DNA of 64,000 nucleotides from Microbacterium testaceum (GCF_006539145.1 NZ_BJML01000006.1:124001-188000); one strand, 5' to 3'. Positions 44,516 to 53,668 are shown, counted from the first letter of the stretch. A program made the numbers and translations. The notes: generated by a model not told the origin, from the sequence alone.

Positions 44516-46005
44516 CCGCCGTCGTCGTGGTGGGCAGCGGCATCGCCGGTCTCACGGCGGCGCTGCACGCTTCCGAGAACGGATGCCGTGTCACGGTCGT
44601 GACCAAGGGCGCCCTGCCCGACACGAACACGCGCTGGGCGCAGGGCGGGATCGCCGCCGTGACCAGCGCGGCCGACACGGTGGCTTCGCACGCGGCCGAC
44701 ACGATCACCGCCGGCGCGGGACTGAACGATCCCGCCGCCGTCGACGTCCTGGTCGGCGATGGCCCGGAGCGCATCGCCGAACTCCTGGCACGCGGAGTCG
44801 TCTTCGACCGCGCTGCCGATGGCGACTTCTCCCGGGGCCTCGAGGCCGCTCATGCGGTCCCCCGCGTGCTGCACGCCGGAGGCGACGCGACAGGTGCCGC
44901 GATCCAGGCTGCTCTCGGCGCGTCCGTGCGCGCCGCGGGGATCGAGGTGCGCGAGCACGCCCTCCTCCGCGATGTGGTGGTCATGGACGGCCGCATCAGC
45001 GGCATCGAGCTCGATGGCGGGGAGCGCCTCGACGCCGACGCGGTGATCCTGGCCACCGGGGGCGCGGGACAGCTTTACGCCCACACCACCAACCCCCTCG
45101 GCGCGACAGGCGACGGAGTCGCCGCGGCTCTTCGCGCGGGGGCGGCTGTCGACGACCTGGAGTTCGTGCAGTTCCACCCCACTGCGCTGGCCGACGGCAT
45201 CCCGTTCCTGGTCTCGGAGGCCGTCCGCGGAGAGGGCGCCGTCCTGATCGACGATGCCGGTCGACGGTTCGTCTTCGACTCCCACCCCGACGGCGAACTC
45301 GCTCCGCGTGACGTCGTCGCTCGCGCGAACGCCCGCGCGATGGCCGCGCAGGGCGGTCGCCCCGTCCGGCTGGATGCCACCGCCATCGGCCGCGAACGAC
45401 TCGCCCAGCGCTTTCCCACGATCGACGCAGCGGTGCACGAGCGCGGGCTCGATTGGGGCCGCGATCCGATCCCCGTGACCCCGGCGGCGCACTACCTCAT
45501 GGGCGGCATCGTCACCGACCTCGACGGACGCACCACGCTGCCCGGACTGTACGCGGTCGGCGAGACGGCCCGCACCGGCGTGCACGGGGCGAACCGTCTG
45601 GCATCCAATTCGCTTCTCGAAGGAGCGGTGTTCGGAGCGCGCGCCGGGGATGCCGTGGCCCGCGGCGACGCCTGGCCGGCGTTCTCGGCGCGCACCGTTC
45701 GGTGTCTCGACGTCGCCCCCGCGGTGGACGCTCCCCCGTTCTCTCGTCGCGCCCTGCAGCAACTCATGTGGGCCGAGGCGGGGCTCGAACGGGAGGCGAC
45801 GGGTCTGCGCCGCGCGGCCGCCGTGCTCGCCGCCTGGAACGCCGAGCCCGCACCGCGCAGCATCGAGGAAGCGAACCTCCTCCTCCTCGCCACGCACGTG
45901 GTCACCGCAGCTCTTGCCCGCACGACCTCGGTGGGCGCGCACTTCCGCTCCGACGCCGAGTCCTCGGCATCCCGTCTCGATCTCCAGGAGGTCCTCGCAT
46001 GCTGA
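44512..46005 (+). CDS. nadB: L-aspartate oxidase
   Basis: A 497-residue FAD enzyme that oxidises aspartate to iminoaspartate for NadA. The dinucleotide-binding start is VVVVGSGIAGLTAALHASENG. The motifs RWAQGGIAAV, VQFHPTAL and YLMGGIVTD match the succinate dehydrogenase/NadB family. GTG 44512 overlaps the nadA stop (GTGA). The stop lies inside the nadC start region, so nadA, nadB and nadC are tightly coupled. Confidence 0.95.
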   Translation: MTAVVVVGSGIAGLTAALHASENGCRVTVVTKGALPDTNTRWAQGGIAAVTSAADTVASHAADTITAGAGLNDPAAVDVLVGDGPERIAELLARGVVFDRAADGDFSRGLEAAHAVPRVLHAGGDATGAAIQAALGASVRAAGIEVREHALLRDVVVMDGRISGIELDGGERLDADAVILATGGAGQLYAHTTNPLGATGDGVAAALRAGAAVDDLEFVQFHPTALADGIPFLVSEAVRGEGAVLIDDAGRRFVFDSHPDGELAPRDVVARANARAMAAQGGRPVRLDATAIGRERLAQRFPTIDAAVHERGLDWGRDPIPVTPAAHYLMGGIVTDLDGRTTLPGLYAVGETARTGVHGANRLASNSLLEGAVFGARAGDAVARGDAWPAFSARTVRCLDVAPAVDAPPFSRRALQQLMWAEAGLEREATGLRRAAAVLAAWNAEPAPRSIEEANLLLLATHVVTAALARTTSVGAHFRSDAESSASRLDLQEVLAC

Positions 46006-46856
46006 CCCGCGCCACGATCGACCGCGTCGTCTCGGCCGCCCTCGACGAGGACGCCCCGTGGGGCGACCTCACCAGCGAGACGTTGATTCCCGAGCACGCC
46101 ACCGCGCGCGCCGAGCTCGTGGCACGCGTCGAGGGGGTGTTCAGCGGCTCGGCGGTGTTCGTCGCCGCGTTCACCCTCACCGACCCCTCGATCACCGTCG
46201 AGCTGCAGATCACCGACGGCGCGCGGTTCACCCCCGGCGACACGCTCGCCGTGGTCACGGGACCGGCGCGAGGTGTGCTCACGGCCGAGCGCATCGGCCT
46301 CAACTTCGTGCAGCGTATGTCGGGGATCGCGACCCTCACCAGCCGCTATGTCGCCGAGGTCGCCCACACCGGCGCGCGGATCGTCGACACACGCAAGACC
46401 ACGCCGGGCCTGCGCGCGATCGAACGCCAGGCCGTCCGCGACGGCGGCGGCCACAATCACCGCTTCTCGCTGTCGGATGCCGTCATGGCCAAGGACAACC
46501 ACCTCGCGGTGCTGACCGCCAGTGGGCTCTCGGTGACGCAGGCGCTCGAGAGCGCCATCGCCCGACTCCCTCACACCACGCACGTCGAGGTCGAGGTGGA
46601 CCGGCTCGAGCAGATCGACGCGGTGCTCGCCGCCGGCGTCGGAACGATCATGCTCGACAACTTCTCGATCGACGACTTGCGCACGGGCGTCGCTCGCATC
46701 GCCGGGGCCGCCCAGGTCGAGGCTTCGGGCGGCGTGACGCTCGACACCGTGCGGGCGATCGCCGAGACCGGGGTCGACGTCATCTCGGTCGGCGCGCTCA
46801 CGCACTCGGCCTCCGCCCTCGATCTGGGCCTCGACATCCGCATCGAGACGGCGTGA
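45999..46856 (+). CDS. nadC: nicotinate-nucleotide pyrophosphorylase (carboxylating)
   Basis: A 285-residue quinolinate phosphoribosyltransferase that makes nicotinate mononucleotide from quinolinate and PRPP. Motifs: LTRATIDRVVSAAL, WGDLTSETLIP, DTRKTTPGLRAIERQAVRDGG, HVEVEVDRLEQIDAVLAAG, EASGGVTLDTVRAIAETGVD. ATG 45999 overlaps the end of nadB by 7 nt and has AGGAGG upstream. The stop overlaps the GTG of the desulfurase gene. Confidence 0.95.
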   Translation: MLTRATIDRVVSAALDEDAPWGDLTSETLIPEHATARAELVARVEGVFSGSAVFVAAFTLTDPSITVELQITDGARFTPGDTLAVVTGPARGVLTAERIGLNFVQRMSGIATLTSRYVAEVAHTGARIVDTRKTTPGLRAIERQAVRDGGGHNHRFSLSDAVMAKDNHLAVLTASGLSVTQALESAIARLPHTTHVEVEVDRLEQIDAVLAAGVGTIMLDNFSIDDLRTGVARIAGAAQVEASGGVTLDTVRAIAETGVDVISVGALTHSASALDLGLDIRIETA

Positions 46857-47983
46857 GTCTCTACCTCGACAACGCCGCCACCACCCCCGTGCGCCCCGAG
46901 GTGCGCGAGGCGATGGCGCCCTACCTCACGCGGTTCTTCGGCAATCCGTCGAGCCATCACGAGGTGGGCGAGGCCGCGGCATCCGCCCTCGACGAGGCTC
47001 GCGCGCGGGTCGCCGCCGTCCTCGGGTTCCGCGCCGGCGACGTGGTCTTCACCTCCGGCGGCACCGAGTCCAACAACGCGGCGATCAAGGGAATCGTGCT
47101 GGGGTCGGGTCGTCGACATCTCGTCACGACGGCGATCGAACACGAGTCGGTGCTGGCCTCCGCGGACTACCTGTCACGCCTGCACGGGGTGCGCGTGACC
47201 CACGCTCGGGTCGACGACACCGGCACTCTGACGCCCGAAGCGCTCGCCGGCGTGCTGTGCGACGACACGGGGCTCGTCAGCGTGGGCTACGCCAACAACG
47301 AGATCGGAACGGTTCAGGACGCCGCCGCCCTCGCGGCCGTCGCTCACCAACGCGGGATTCCCCTCCATCTCGACGCCGTCCAGGCCGCCGGGTGGCTTCC
47401 CCTGGCGGGACTCGGAGCGGATGCCGTGACGGTCGCCGGCCACAAGATCGGCGCCCCGAAGGGCACCGGGATCCTGGCCGTGCGCGGGCGCCTGCCGTTC
47501 GAGCCGCTGCTGCACGGGGGCGGGCAGGAGCGCGGCCGACGCTCCGGCACCCCCGACGTCGCGGGGGCGGTGGCGATCGCCACCGCCCTGACGCTCGCCG
47601 AAGCGGAACGGGCGGCCGATGCGGCCCGGGTCGAGACCCTGCGCGATGCCTTCATCAGACGGGTGCTCGCAACGGTGCCCGGCGCACGCCTCACCGGTCA
47701 CCCGCAGCGCCGGCTTCCCGGGACCGCCAGCTTCGTCTTTCCGGGAACGAACGGCGAGACCGTCCTGCTCGAGCTGGAGCGTCACGGGGTTGTCTCATCG
47801 AGTGGCTCGGCGTGCGCGGCGGGCAGTGACGAGGCCTCGCACGTGCTCCTCGCCGTGGGGCTCTCGCCCGACGAGGCACGCACGGCCGTGCGTTTCTCCC
47901 TCCCGCATGGACTGACGGGTTCTCTCGACGCCGTCGCAGATGCGGTCGCCGACGCCGTATCCGCCGTAGGCTCGCGCGGGTGA
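46853..47983 (+). CDS. NifS/IscS-type cysteine desulfurase
   Basis: A 376-residue PLP enzyme. It begins MSLYLDNAATTPVRPEVREAM. PLP Lys is in TVAGHKIGAPKG, and the catalytic Cys is in SSGSACAAGSDEASHVL, the longer loop seen in class I desulfurases. Its overlap with nadC (4 nt) puts it in the NAD operon, where it probably supplies sulfur for the NadA 4Fe-4S cluster, as NifS-like proteins do beside nad genes in other bacteria. It could also serve tRNA thiolation. The glycosyltransferase gene follows with its own promoter. Confidence 0.9.
   Translation: MSLYLDNAATTPVRPEVREAMAPYLTRFFGNPSSHHEVGEAAASALDEARARVAAVLGFRAGDVVFTSGGTESNNAAIKGIVLGSGRRHLVTTAIEHESVLASADYLSRLHGVRVTHARVDDTGTLTPEALAGVLCDDTGLVSVGYANNEIGTVQDAAALAAVAHQRGIPLHLDAVQAAGWLPLAGLGADAVTVAGHKIGAPKGTGILAVRGRLPFEPLLHGGGQERGRRSGTPDVAGAVAIATALTLAEAERAADAARVETLRDAFIRRVLATVPGARLTGHPQRRLPGTASFVFPGTNGETVLLELERHGVVSSSGSACAAGSDEASHVLLAVGLSPDEARTAVRFSLPHGLTGSLDAVADAVADAVSAVGSRG
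47967..47972 (+). promoter_or_regulatory. -10 element, leaderless promoter inside the desulfurase 3' end
   Basis: TAGGCT ends 7 nt before the GTG at 47980. The glycosyltransferase can therefore be transcribed independently from within the end of the desulfurase gene. Confidence 0.5.
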
Positions 47984-48876
47984 GTTCCACTCCCGTCACC
48001 GTCATCGTCCCCGGATACGACGTCGCCGCCTTCGCGGAGGAGGCCCTGGACTCCCTGCGCGCACAGACGCACCGGCACTGGACGGCGGTCCTCGTCGACG
48101 ACGCCTCCATCGACGACACCACCCGCATCTTCGCCGACGCCGCTGCCTCCGATCCCCGTTTCCGACTCGAGCGGCATGAAGAGCAGCGCGGGCTGGGCGC
48201 CGCCCGCAACACCGGCCTGTCACGCGTCAACACCCCGTACGTCGCCTTCCTCGACGCCGACGACCGCTTCCGCCCCGACGCACTCACGCGCCTCGCCGAC
48301 ACTCTCGATCGAACCGGCAGCGACTTCGCCGTCGGCGCGTACGTCCGTCTGCGACCGGATGCCGACACCCCGGGGTACACGGCCGGCGACGTGCAACCGT
48401 GGGTCACGGCATCCACTTCTCCCGCCCGCGAGCGCACGACGATCGCGGAGCATCCCGCGGCCTCGGGGAACATCGTGGCGTGGTCGAAGATGAGCCGCAC
48501 GCGGTTCTGGAACACGCACGGCCTGCGCTTTCCCGAGGGGCGCTACTACGAGGACCAGGTCCTCACGCAGCGTATGTACACGGCGGCCACGGCGTTCGAC
48601 GTCATCCCCGACGTCGTCGTCGACTGGCGCCAGCGCCGCGAGGGCGGGTCGATCACCCAGCGTCTCGGCGAGCTCGACGTGCTGCGCGACTACCTCGACG
48701 CCCTCGGCGAAGGCATCGCGGTGCTCCGCGAGGCCGGCGCCGACGCGGCGGTGCAGGAGCGCGGAGCCCTCATCCGCACCCTCGATCTCCCGCCGCTGCA
48801 GCTGATCGCCGAGACGCACCCCGACCCCGCGTACCGCATCGCGCTCGACGCGTTCCTGGAGACGCTTCCCGGCTGA
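47980..48876 (+). CDS. family 2 glycosyltransferase
   Basis: A 298-residue GT-A fold transferase. The nucleotide-sugar site is at VTVIVPGYDVAAFAEEAL near the start, the acidic loop is DDASIDDTT, and the metal-binding DxD is FLDADDRF. A C-terminal half with RYYEDQVLTQRMY and VVVDWRQRREGGS resembles capsule or teichoic acid glycosyltransferases. No membrane helix is seen, so it should work at the cytosolic face. GTG 47980 overlaps the desulfurase stop but has its own -10. The acceptor is unknown. Confidence 0.82.
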   Translation: MSSTPVTVIVPGYDVAAFAEEALDSLRAQTHRHWTAVLVDDASIDDTTRIFADAAASDPRFRLERHEEQRGLGAARNTGLSRVNTPYVAFLDADDRFRPDALTRLADTLDRTGSDFAVGAYVRLRPDADTPGYTAGDVQPWVTASTSPARERTTIAEHPAASGNIVAWSKMSRTRFWNTHGLRFPEGRYYEDQVLTQRMYTAATAFDVIPDVVVDWRQRREGGSITQRLGELDVLRDYLDALGEGIAVLREAGADAAVQERGALIRTLDLPPLQLIAETHPDPAYRIALDAFLETLPG

Positions 48877-48908
48877 GCGGTCGCACCGGTCTCAGCAGCC
48901 TCCGTCGC

Positions 48909-50849
48909 CTAGGCGGGGGCCTCGTCGGCGCGGCGAGCGGGGAGCGCTGCGCGCGCGAGACCGGCAGAGTCGTGTTCTTCTTCGGCCAGGACGAACGAGG
49001 CGGCGAGCTGCTCGGCGGCGAGGCTCGAATACAGGCCACCCGCGGCCAGCAGTTCGGAGTGGGTGCCCGATTCGACGATGCGGCCGGCATCCACCACGTG
49101 GATCTGGTCAGCGCCGATCACCGTCGACAGGCGATGCGCGATCGAAAGGGTCGTGCGCCCGTGCGACGCGGTCTCGAGAGCCTCTTGCACGATGCGCTCC
49201 GACACGGTGTCGAGGGCGCTCGTCGCTTCGTCGAGGAGAAGCACCGGTGGGTCTTTCAGCAGGACGCGCGCGATCGCGATGCGCTGCTTCTCTCCGCCCG
49301 AGAGTCGATAGCCGCGTTCGCCGACAATGGTGTCGTATCCCGCCTCGAACGAGTCGATGACGTGGTGGATGTTGGCCGCACGGCAGGCGGCCTCGATTTC
49401 GTCGTCGGTGGCGTCGGGCCGGGCGTACCGCAGATTCTCGCGCACGGTCGCGTGGAAGAGGTAGGTCTCTTGCGAGACGATGCCGATCTCGTCGATGATC
49501 GACGCCCGCTCGAGGGAGCGAACGTCGGCACCCGAGAACATCACCGCTCCCCCGGTTGCTTCGTACATCCGGGGCGTGAGGTAGAGGATCGTCGTCTTAC
49601 CGGCGCCCGAGGGACCGACGAAGGCGACGTGCTGACCCGGATCGACGGTGAACGAGACGCCGTCGAGGGTCGGCCGCGCCTGCTCCGGCGCATCGGGGTA
49701 GCGGAACTCGACGTCGCGGAACTCGATACGCCCCACCGGACCGGGGGCCGCCGAGACGGGCAGGGCGTCGGCGTCGTCGACAATCGCCGGACGCAGGTCG
49801 AGGTACTCGAAGATGCGGGCGAACAAAGCCGACGAGGTCTGCACGTCGAGGGCGACGCGCATGAGCCCCATCAGCGGCATGAGCAACCGCGCCTGCACCG
49901 TGGTGAAGGCGACGATCGTGCCGGCCGTGATCGCTCCCACGCCGCCGCCGATGAGGTACCCGGCGACCAGGTAGATGACCGCCGGAACGCTCGACATGAT
50001 CACCTGGACGACGGCGAAGAAGCCTTGACCGCTCATGGCACGCCGCACCTGCAGGCGCACCTGGTTGTCGTTCTCGGCGTCGAAGCGCGCGGACTCGGTG
50101 CGCTGACGGTTGAACGACTTCGACAGCAGGATGCCCGAGACGCTGAGCGTCTCTTGCGTGATCGCCGACAGCTCCGACAGCGACTCCTGCGTCTCACCGG
50201 CGATGCGCGCACGCACCTGGCCCACGCGCCGCTGCACGAACAGCAGGAACGGCATGAGCGCGACGGCGATGAGGGTCAGACGCCAGTCGATGAGGATCAT
50301 CGCCACGAGGGATGCGATGACCGTGACGGCGTTGCCGAGGATGCTCGTCACCGTATTGGTCAGGACCCCCGAGACGCCCCCCACGTCGTTCTGGAGGCGG
50401 GACTGGATGACGCCCGTCTTCGTGCGCGTGAAGAAGCCGAGCTCCATGTTCTGAAGGTGGTCGAACAGACGCGTCCGCAGGTCGCCCGTGACCCGGTTCC
50501 CCACGGTCGCGGTAAGCCAGGTCTGCCCGACGTTGAGTGCCGCAGAGACGAGGAAGAGGCCGATCATGACGCTCACGAGGAACGCGAGGAGCCGCAGGTC
50601 GGGCGGCGACCCGTCGATGGGGAAGAGCGCGTCGTCGAAGATGCGCTGCACGAGCAGAGGCGGGATCACGGCCACCGCCGCGCCCACCACCACGAGGAGC
50701 GCCGTGAAGGCGATACGACCGCGGTAGGGCCGGAACAGGTCGATGACGCGGCGCCCGAGGTTCTGCACGGGCGGAGCCTGGGCGTTGCGACGACGCTGTA
50801 CGTCCGCGTCGACGCCGCGGAACATGCTCCCGCCCATCCCCATGCTCAT
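48909..50849 (-). CDS. ABC exporter, fused permease-ATPase half transporter
   Basis: A 646-residue homodimerising exporter. Six membrane helices occupy about residues 45-340 (YRGRIAFTALLVVVGAAVAV onward). The ATPase has Walker A GPSGAGKTT, signature LSGGEKQR, Walker B VLLLDEATSALD and the switch His in SIAHRLSTV. ATG 50849 follows TAGGCT by 7 nt, so the start is probably leaderless and an upstream in-frame start at 50879 is excluded. It is divergent from an MFS pump with a palindrome between them. The substrate is unknown; lipids or drugs are possible. Confidence 0.86.
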   Translation of the reverse strand: MSMGMGGSMFRGVDADVQRRRNAQAPPVQNLGRRVIDLFRPYRGRIAFTALLVVVGAAVAVIPPLLVQRIFDDALFPIDGSPPDLRLLAFLVSVMIGLFLVSAALNVGQTWLTATVGNRVTGDLRTRLFDHLQNMELGFFTRTKTGVIQSRLQNDVGGVSGVLTNTVTSILGNAVTVIASLVAMILIDWRLTLIAVALMPFLLFVQRRVGQVRARIAGETQESLSELSAITQETLSVSGILLSKSFNRQRTESARFDAENDNQVRLQVRRAMSGQGFFAVVQVIMSSVPAVIYLVAGYLIGGGVGAITAGTIVAFTTVQARLLMPLMGLMRVALDVQTSSALFARIFEYLDLRPAIVDDADALPVSAAPGPVGRIEFRDVEFRYPDAPEQARPTLDGVSFTVDPGQHVAFVGPSGAGKTTILYLTPRMYEATGGAVMFSGADVRSLERASIIDEIGIVSQETYLFHATVRENLRYARPDATDDEIEAACRAANIHHVIDSFEAGYDTIVGERGYRLSGGEKQRIAIARVLLKDPPVLLLDEATSALDTVSERIVQEALETASHGRTTLSIAHRLSTVIGADQIHVVDAGRIVESGTHSELLAAGGLYSSLAAEQLAASFVLAEEEHDSAGLARAALPARRADEAPA

Positions 50850-50856
50850 GCTCGTC

Positions 50857-50862
50857 AGCCTA
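50857..50862 (-). promoter_or_regulatory. -10 element, leaderless promoter of ABC exporter
   Basis: TAGGCT on the minus strand ends 7 nt before ATG 50849. Confidence 0.55.
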
Positions 50863-50950
50863 CGTCCGACCGCCGACACCGAGCGCCGGGCCGGCGATGT
50901 CGGATGCCCTCGATAGGGTCGCTAACGAACGACCTTTGATCGGTTGTCTC

Positions 50951-50967
50951 GATATCGGAATATCCGA
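50951..50967. promoter_or_regulatory. nested operator-like palindrome between ABC and MFS exporters
   Basis: GATAT-CGGA-ATATC (50951-50964) overlaps TCGG-AATAT-CCGA (50955-50967). This pair of interleaved palindromes lies between two divergent exporter genes. A TetR- or MarR-type repressor could bind, but no regulator is encoded next to it. Confidence 0.35.
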
Positions 50968-51043
50968 GTCCGCGCACCCGTTGTGACCGTCGCAGTCGCC
51001 CACCGTGGCGCCACGAAGCCCCCCGCACGTAAAGGACCTCGTC

Positions 51044-52528
51044 ATGGCCGCCACCGGCACCATCCCCGTCTCTCCGGAGAGCACCGCTTCCTCGCCGTCG
51101 CACCGCTCCGGCCCCGTCATCGCTCTGCTTGTCGTCGCCGCGTTCGTCGTCATCCTCAACGAGACCACCATGTCCGTCGCCCTGCCGGCGATCATGGCGG
51201 ACTTCGGAGTGAGCGCCGCGACCGGCCAATGGCTCACCTCGGCGTTCCTGTTGACGATGGCTGTCGTCATCCCCCTGACCGGCTTCCTCCTCGAACGCTT
51301 TCCCATCCGCGTCGTCTTCTTCAGCGCGATGGGCGTCTTCGCGCTCGGCACCCTCGTCGCCGCGCTCGCGCCCGCGTTCGGGGTCCTGCTCGCGGGCCGC
51401 ATCGTCCAGGCGATGGGTACGGGCGTGATGATGCCGTTGCTGTTCACGACGGTTCTGAACCTCGTTCCGGCGAACAAGCGCGGCCGCGTGATGGGCGTCG
51501 TCACCATCGTCATCGCCGTCGCACCCGCCGTGGGGCCGACGGTATCCGGGCTCATCCTGTCGGCGCTCACCTGGCACGCGATCTTCTGGCTCATCCTCCC
51601 CATCGCGCTGGTGTCCATCGCTCTCGGAGCGCGCTGGGTCCGCAACGTCACCCAGACGCGCCCTGACGCGCGCTTCGACGTCCTCTCGGTCGTCCTGTCG
51701 GCGGTCGGCTTCGGCGGCCTCGTCTACGGTCTCAGCGCCATCGGCGAATCGGCCTCCGGGCACGCGTCCGTGCCGGTGTGGATCCCGCTCGTCGTCGGCG
51801 TGGTCTTCGTCGCCGTGTTCGTCGTCCGTCAGCTCCGTCTGCAGCGCTCCGACTCCGCTCTGCTCGACCTGCGCGTCTTCCAGAGCCCGTCGTTCCGACT
51901 CGCCGTGCCCCTGGTGGCGATCGTGATGGCCGCGTTGTTCGGCTCGCTCATCCTCCTGCCCATCTTCCTGCAGCAGGCGCTCGGCCTCAGCAGCCTCACC
52001 GTCGGTCTCATGCTGCTCCCGGGCGGCGTGCTCATGGGCGTCATGGCCCCGATCGTCGGGCGCCTCTTCGACCGCTTCGGGCCTACCCCGCTCGTCATCC
52101 CGGGCATGTTGATCGCGGCCGCGGTCCTGTGGACGATGGCGCTGACCTTCGGCCAGGGCACCCCCATCTGGTGGATCGTCACGGTGTACCTCGCCCTGAA
52201 CCTGGGACTGGGCCTCGTGTTCACGCCGCTCATGACGTCCGCGCTCGGCTCGCTCCCCCGCCGTCTCTATTCTCACGGCAGCGCCGTGGTGGGTACGGCG
52301 CAGCAGGTCGCCGGGGCCGCCGGCACGGCCGGTTTCGTGGCCATCATGACGGTCTTCTCGAGCGCCGCTCTCGCCGGTGGCGTCGATCAGGCCGGTGCCG
52401 TCGCATCGGGCGTGCACGCGTCGTTCGTCGTCGGCGCGGTGATCGCCACCGCAGCCGTCGTTCTCGCGTGCTTCGTCCGCAAGCCCGCGGAGGGCGAAGA
52501 AACGGACGCTCCCGTCAGCGCCCACTGA
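51044..52528 (+). CDS. MFS drug-resistance transporter, DHA2 family
   Basis: A 494-residue protein with 12 to 14 predicted helices. The N-terminal DHA2 motif is LNETTMSVALPAIMADF, followed by motif A-like GFLLERFPIR and motif C-like VTIVIAVAPAVGPTVSGLI. It should exchange protons for drugs or dyes. ATG 51044 has AAAGGA 8 nt upstream; a GTG at 51005 in the same frame has no site and would add polar residues. Gene is divergent from an ABC exporter, and the intergenic DNA holds an operator-like palindrome. Confidence 0.86.
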   Translation: MAATGTIPVSPESTASSPSHRSGPVIALLVVAAFVVILNETTMSVALPAIMADFGVSAATGQWLTSAFLLTMAVVIPLTGFLLERFPIRVVFFSAMGVFALGTLVAALAPAFGVLLAGRIVQAMGTGVMMPLLFTTVLNLVPANKRGRVMGVVTIVIAVAPAVGPTVSGLILSALTWHAIFWLILPIALVSIALGARWVRNVTQTRPDARFDVLSVVLSAVGFGGLVYGLSAIGESASGHASVPVWIPLVVGVVFVAVFVVRQLRLQRSDSALLDLRVFQSPSFRLAVPLVAIVMAALFGSLILLPIFLQQALGLSSLTVGLMLLPGGVLMGVMAPIVGRLFDRFGPTPLVIPGMLIAAAVLWTMALTFGQGTPIWWIVTVYLALNLGLGLVFTPLMTSALGSLPRRLYSHGSAVVGTAQQVAGAAGTAGFVAIMTVFSSAALAGGVDQAGAVASGVHASFVVGAVIATAAVVLACFVRKPAEGEETDAPVSAH

Positions 52529-52672
52529 TCCCCGTCGAGGCGGGCGCGGCCCTGCGGTCGCGCTCGCCCGGCCGCGCGGACCGTGTGCAGCTAGACCTCG
52601 CGAGGAGTCTTACTCACTGCGAGGTCCGGTGGTGCGGGAGAACGTCGCGACTGGTCGCGCGCCGACGCGGAC

Positions 52673-52813
52673 TCAGAGAGAGCAGGAACCGCCGCCGCAG
52701 CACTGCGACGCGGACGGCTTCTCGCCGTTCTCGGTCTCGACAGCGGGGGCGTTCAGCAGGGCGATCAGCGGCTTCGACGAAGCGGCCGTGTCAGACGTGG
52801 TGTCAGCAGACAT
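52673..52813 (-). CDS. 46-residue micropeptide with C-terminal CCGGGSC motif
   Basis: An ORF below usual cut-offs. It starts MSADTTSDTAASSKPLIALL and ends in SASQCCGGGSCSL. A hydrophilic leader, a short Leu-rich segment and three clustered Cys at the end are all that can be seen. A clear TAGCAT hexamer sits 7 nt before the ATG, the same leaderless spacing as 17 other genes here, which supports it as real. The Cys cluster could bind metal or be a maturation site. I know no characterised family and assign no function. Confidence 0.55.
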   Translation of the reverse strand: MSADTTSDTAASSKPLIALLNAPAVETENGEKPSASQCCGGGSCSL

Positions 52814-52820
52814 GCGCTCC

Positions 52821-52826
52821 ATGCTA
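52821..52826 (-). promoter_or_regulatory. -10 element, leaderless promoter of CCGGGSC micropeptide
   Basis: TAGCAT on the minus strand ends 7 nt before ATG 52813. Confidence 0.55.
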
Positions 52827-52952
52827 CGCCTGCGCGTGAGGGCCCGGGCCGGGGGTATCCGCTAACGCTGCGTCGCGGCATCCGCAACCCCCGCCCCTCC
52901 CCTCGCGGGGCTTTCTACCGTGGAGACCCCGACCGAGAAAGAAGGGCTTTCC

Positions 52953-53501
52953 ATGACTGATCTGAACGGCAAGCGCATCGCGTTCCTGCTCACCGACGGT
53001 TTCGAGGACAGCGAGCTCACCAGCCCATGGGATGCTGTGACCTCCGCCGGCGCCGAGGCCGTCCTCGTCTCGCCGAGCGAGGGCAGCATCACCGGAGAGA
53101 AGGGCCACGAGCAGAAGGTCGACCTCTCCGTCTCGAGTGCCTCCGCGGGCGACTTCGACGCCCTCGTCCTCCCCGGCGGCGTGCAGAACGCCGACGACAT
53201 CCGCATCGTGAAGGACGCCGTGTCGTTCACCCGTGACTTCTTCGATCAGCACAAGCCGGTCGCCGTCATCTGCCACGGCGGGTGGATCCTCACCGAGGCC
53301 GACGTGCTGAAGGGCCGCACACTCACGAGCTACCCGACGCTGCAGACCGACCTGCGGAACGCGGGTGCGACGTGGGTCGACGAAGAGGTGCACGTCGACC
53401 AGGGTCTGGTCTCGAGCCGGAACCCCGACGACCTCCCCGCGTTCAACGCGAAGCTGGTCGAAGAGGTCGCGGAGGGGAAGCACTCCGGTCAGACCGCCTG
53501 A
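52953..53501 (+). CDS. DJ-1/PfpI family class I glutamine amidotransferase-like protein
   Basis: A 182-residue protein. Nucleophile Cys107 is in the elbow AVICHGGW and is followed by His108, and the conserved Glu18 is in DGFEDSE, so the DJ-1/PfpI active site is intact. Members act as deglycases, chaperones or proteases; the real activity here is not known. ATG 52953 has a purine-rich GAAGG upstream, and TACCGT at 52916-52921 may be the -10 with a leader of about 25 nt. A bidirectional hairpin follows the stop. Confidence 0.86.
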   Translation: MTDLNGKRIAFLLTDGFEDSELTSPWDAVTSAGAEAVLVSPSEGSITGEKGHEQKVDLSVSSASAGDFDALVLPGGVQNADDIRIVKDAVSFTRDFFDQHKPVAVICHGGWILTEADVLKGRTLTSYPTLQTDLRNAGATWVDEEVHVDQGLVSSRNPDDLPAFNAKLVEEVAEGKHSGQTA

Positions 53502-53511
53502 GCCCGCTTTC

Positions 53512-53547
53512 GACGAAGGCCCCGGACCACGGTTCGGGGCCTTCGTC
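53512..53547. terminator. bidirectional hairpin terminator
   Basis: GACGAAGGCCCCG and CGGGGCCTTCGTC pair perfectly around a short loop. The hairpin lies between the convergent PfpI-like gene and the Fpg/Nei gene. Confidence 0.65.
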
Positions 53548-53668
53548 GTCGGCCCCGGCGCGCGGGTCGCGATGTGTGGGGTCGCATCGCGCGGTACGAC
53601 GCCGACCGGAGCGACAGCTCGCGACCCTCCCGCCCGACGGCTGCACCCCGAGGGCACCGACACCAGGG

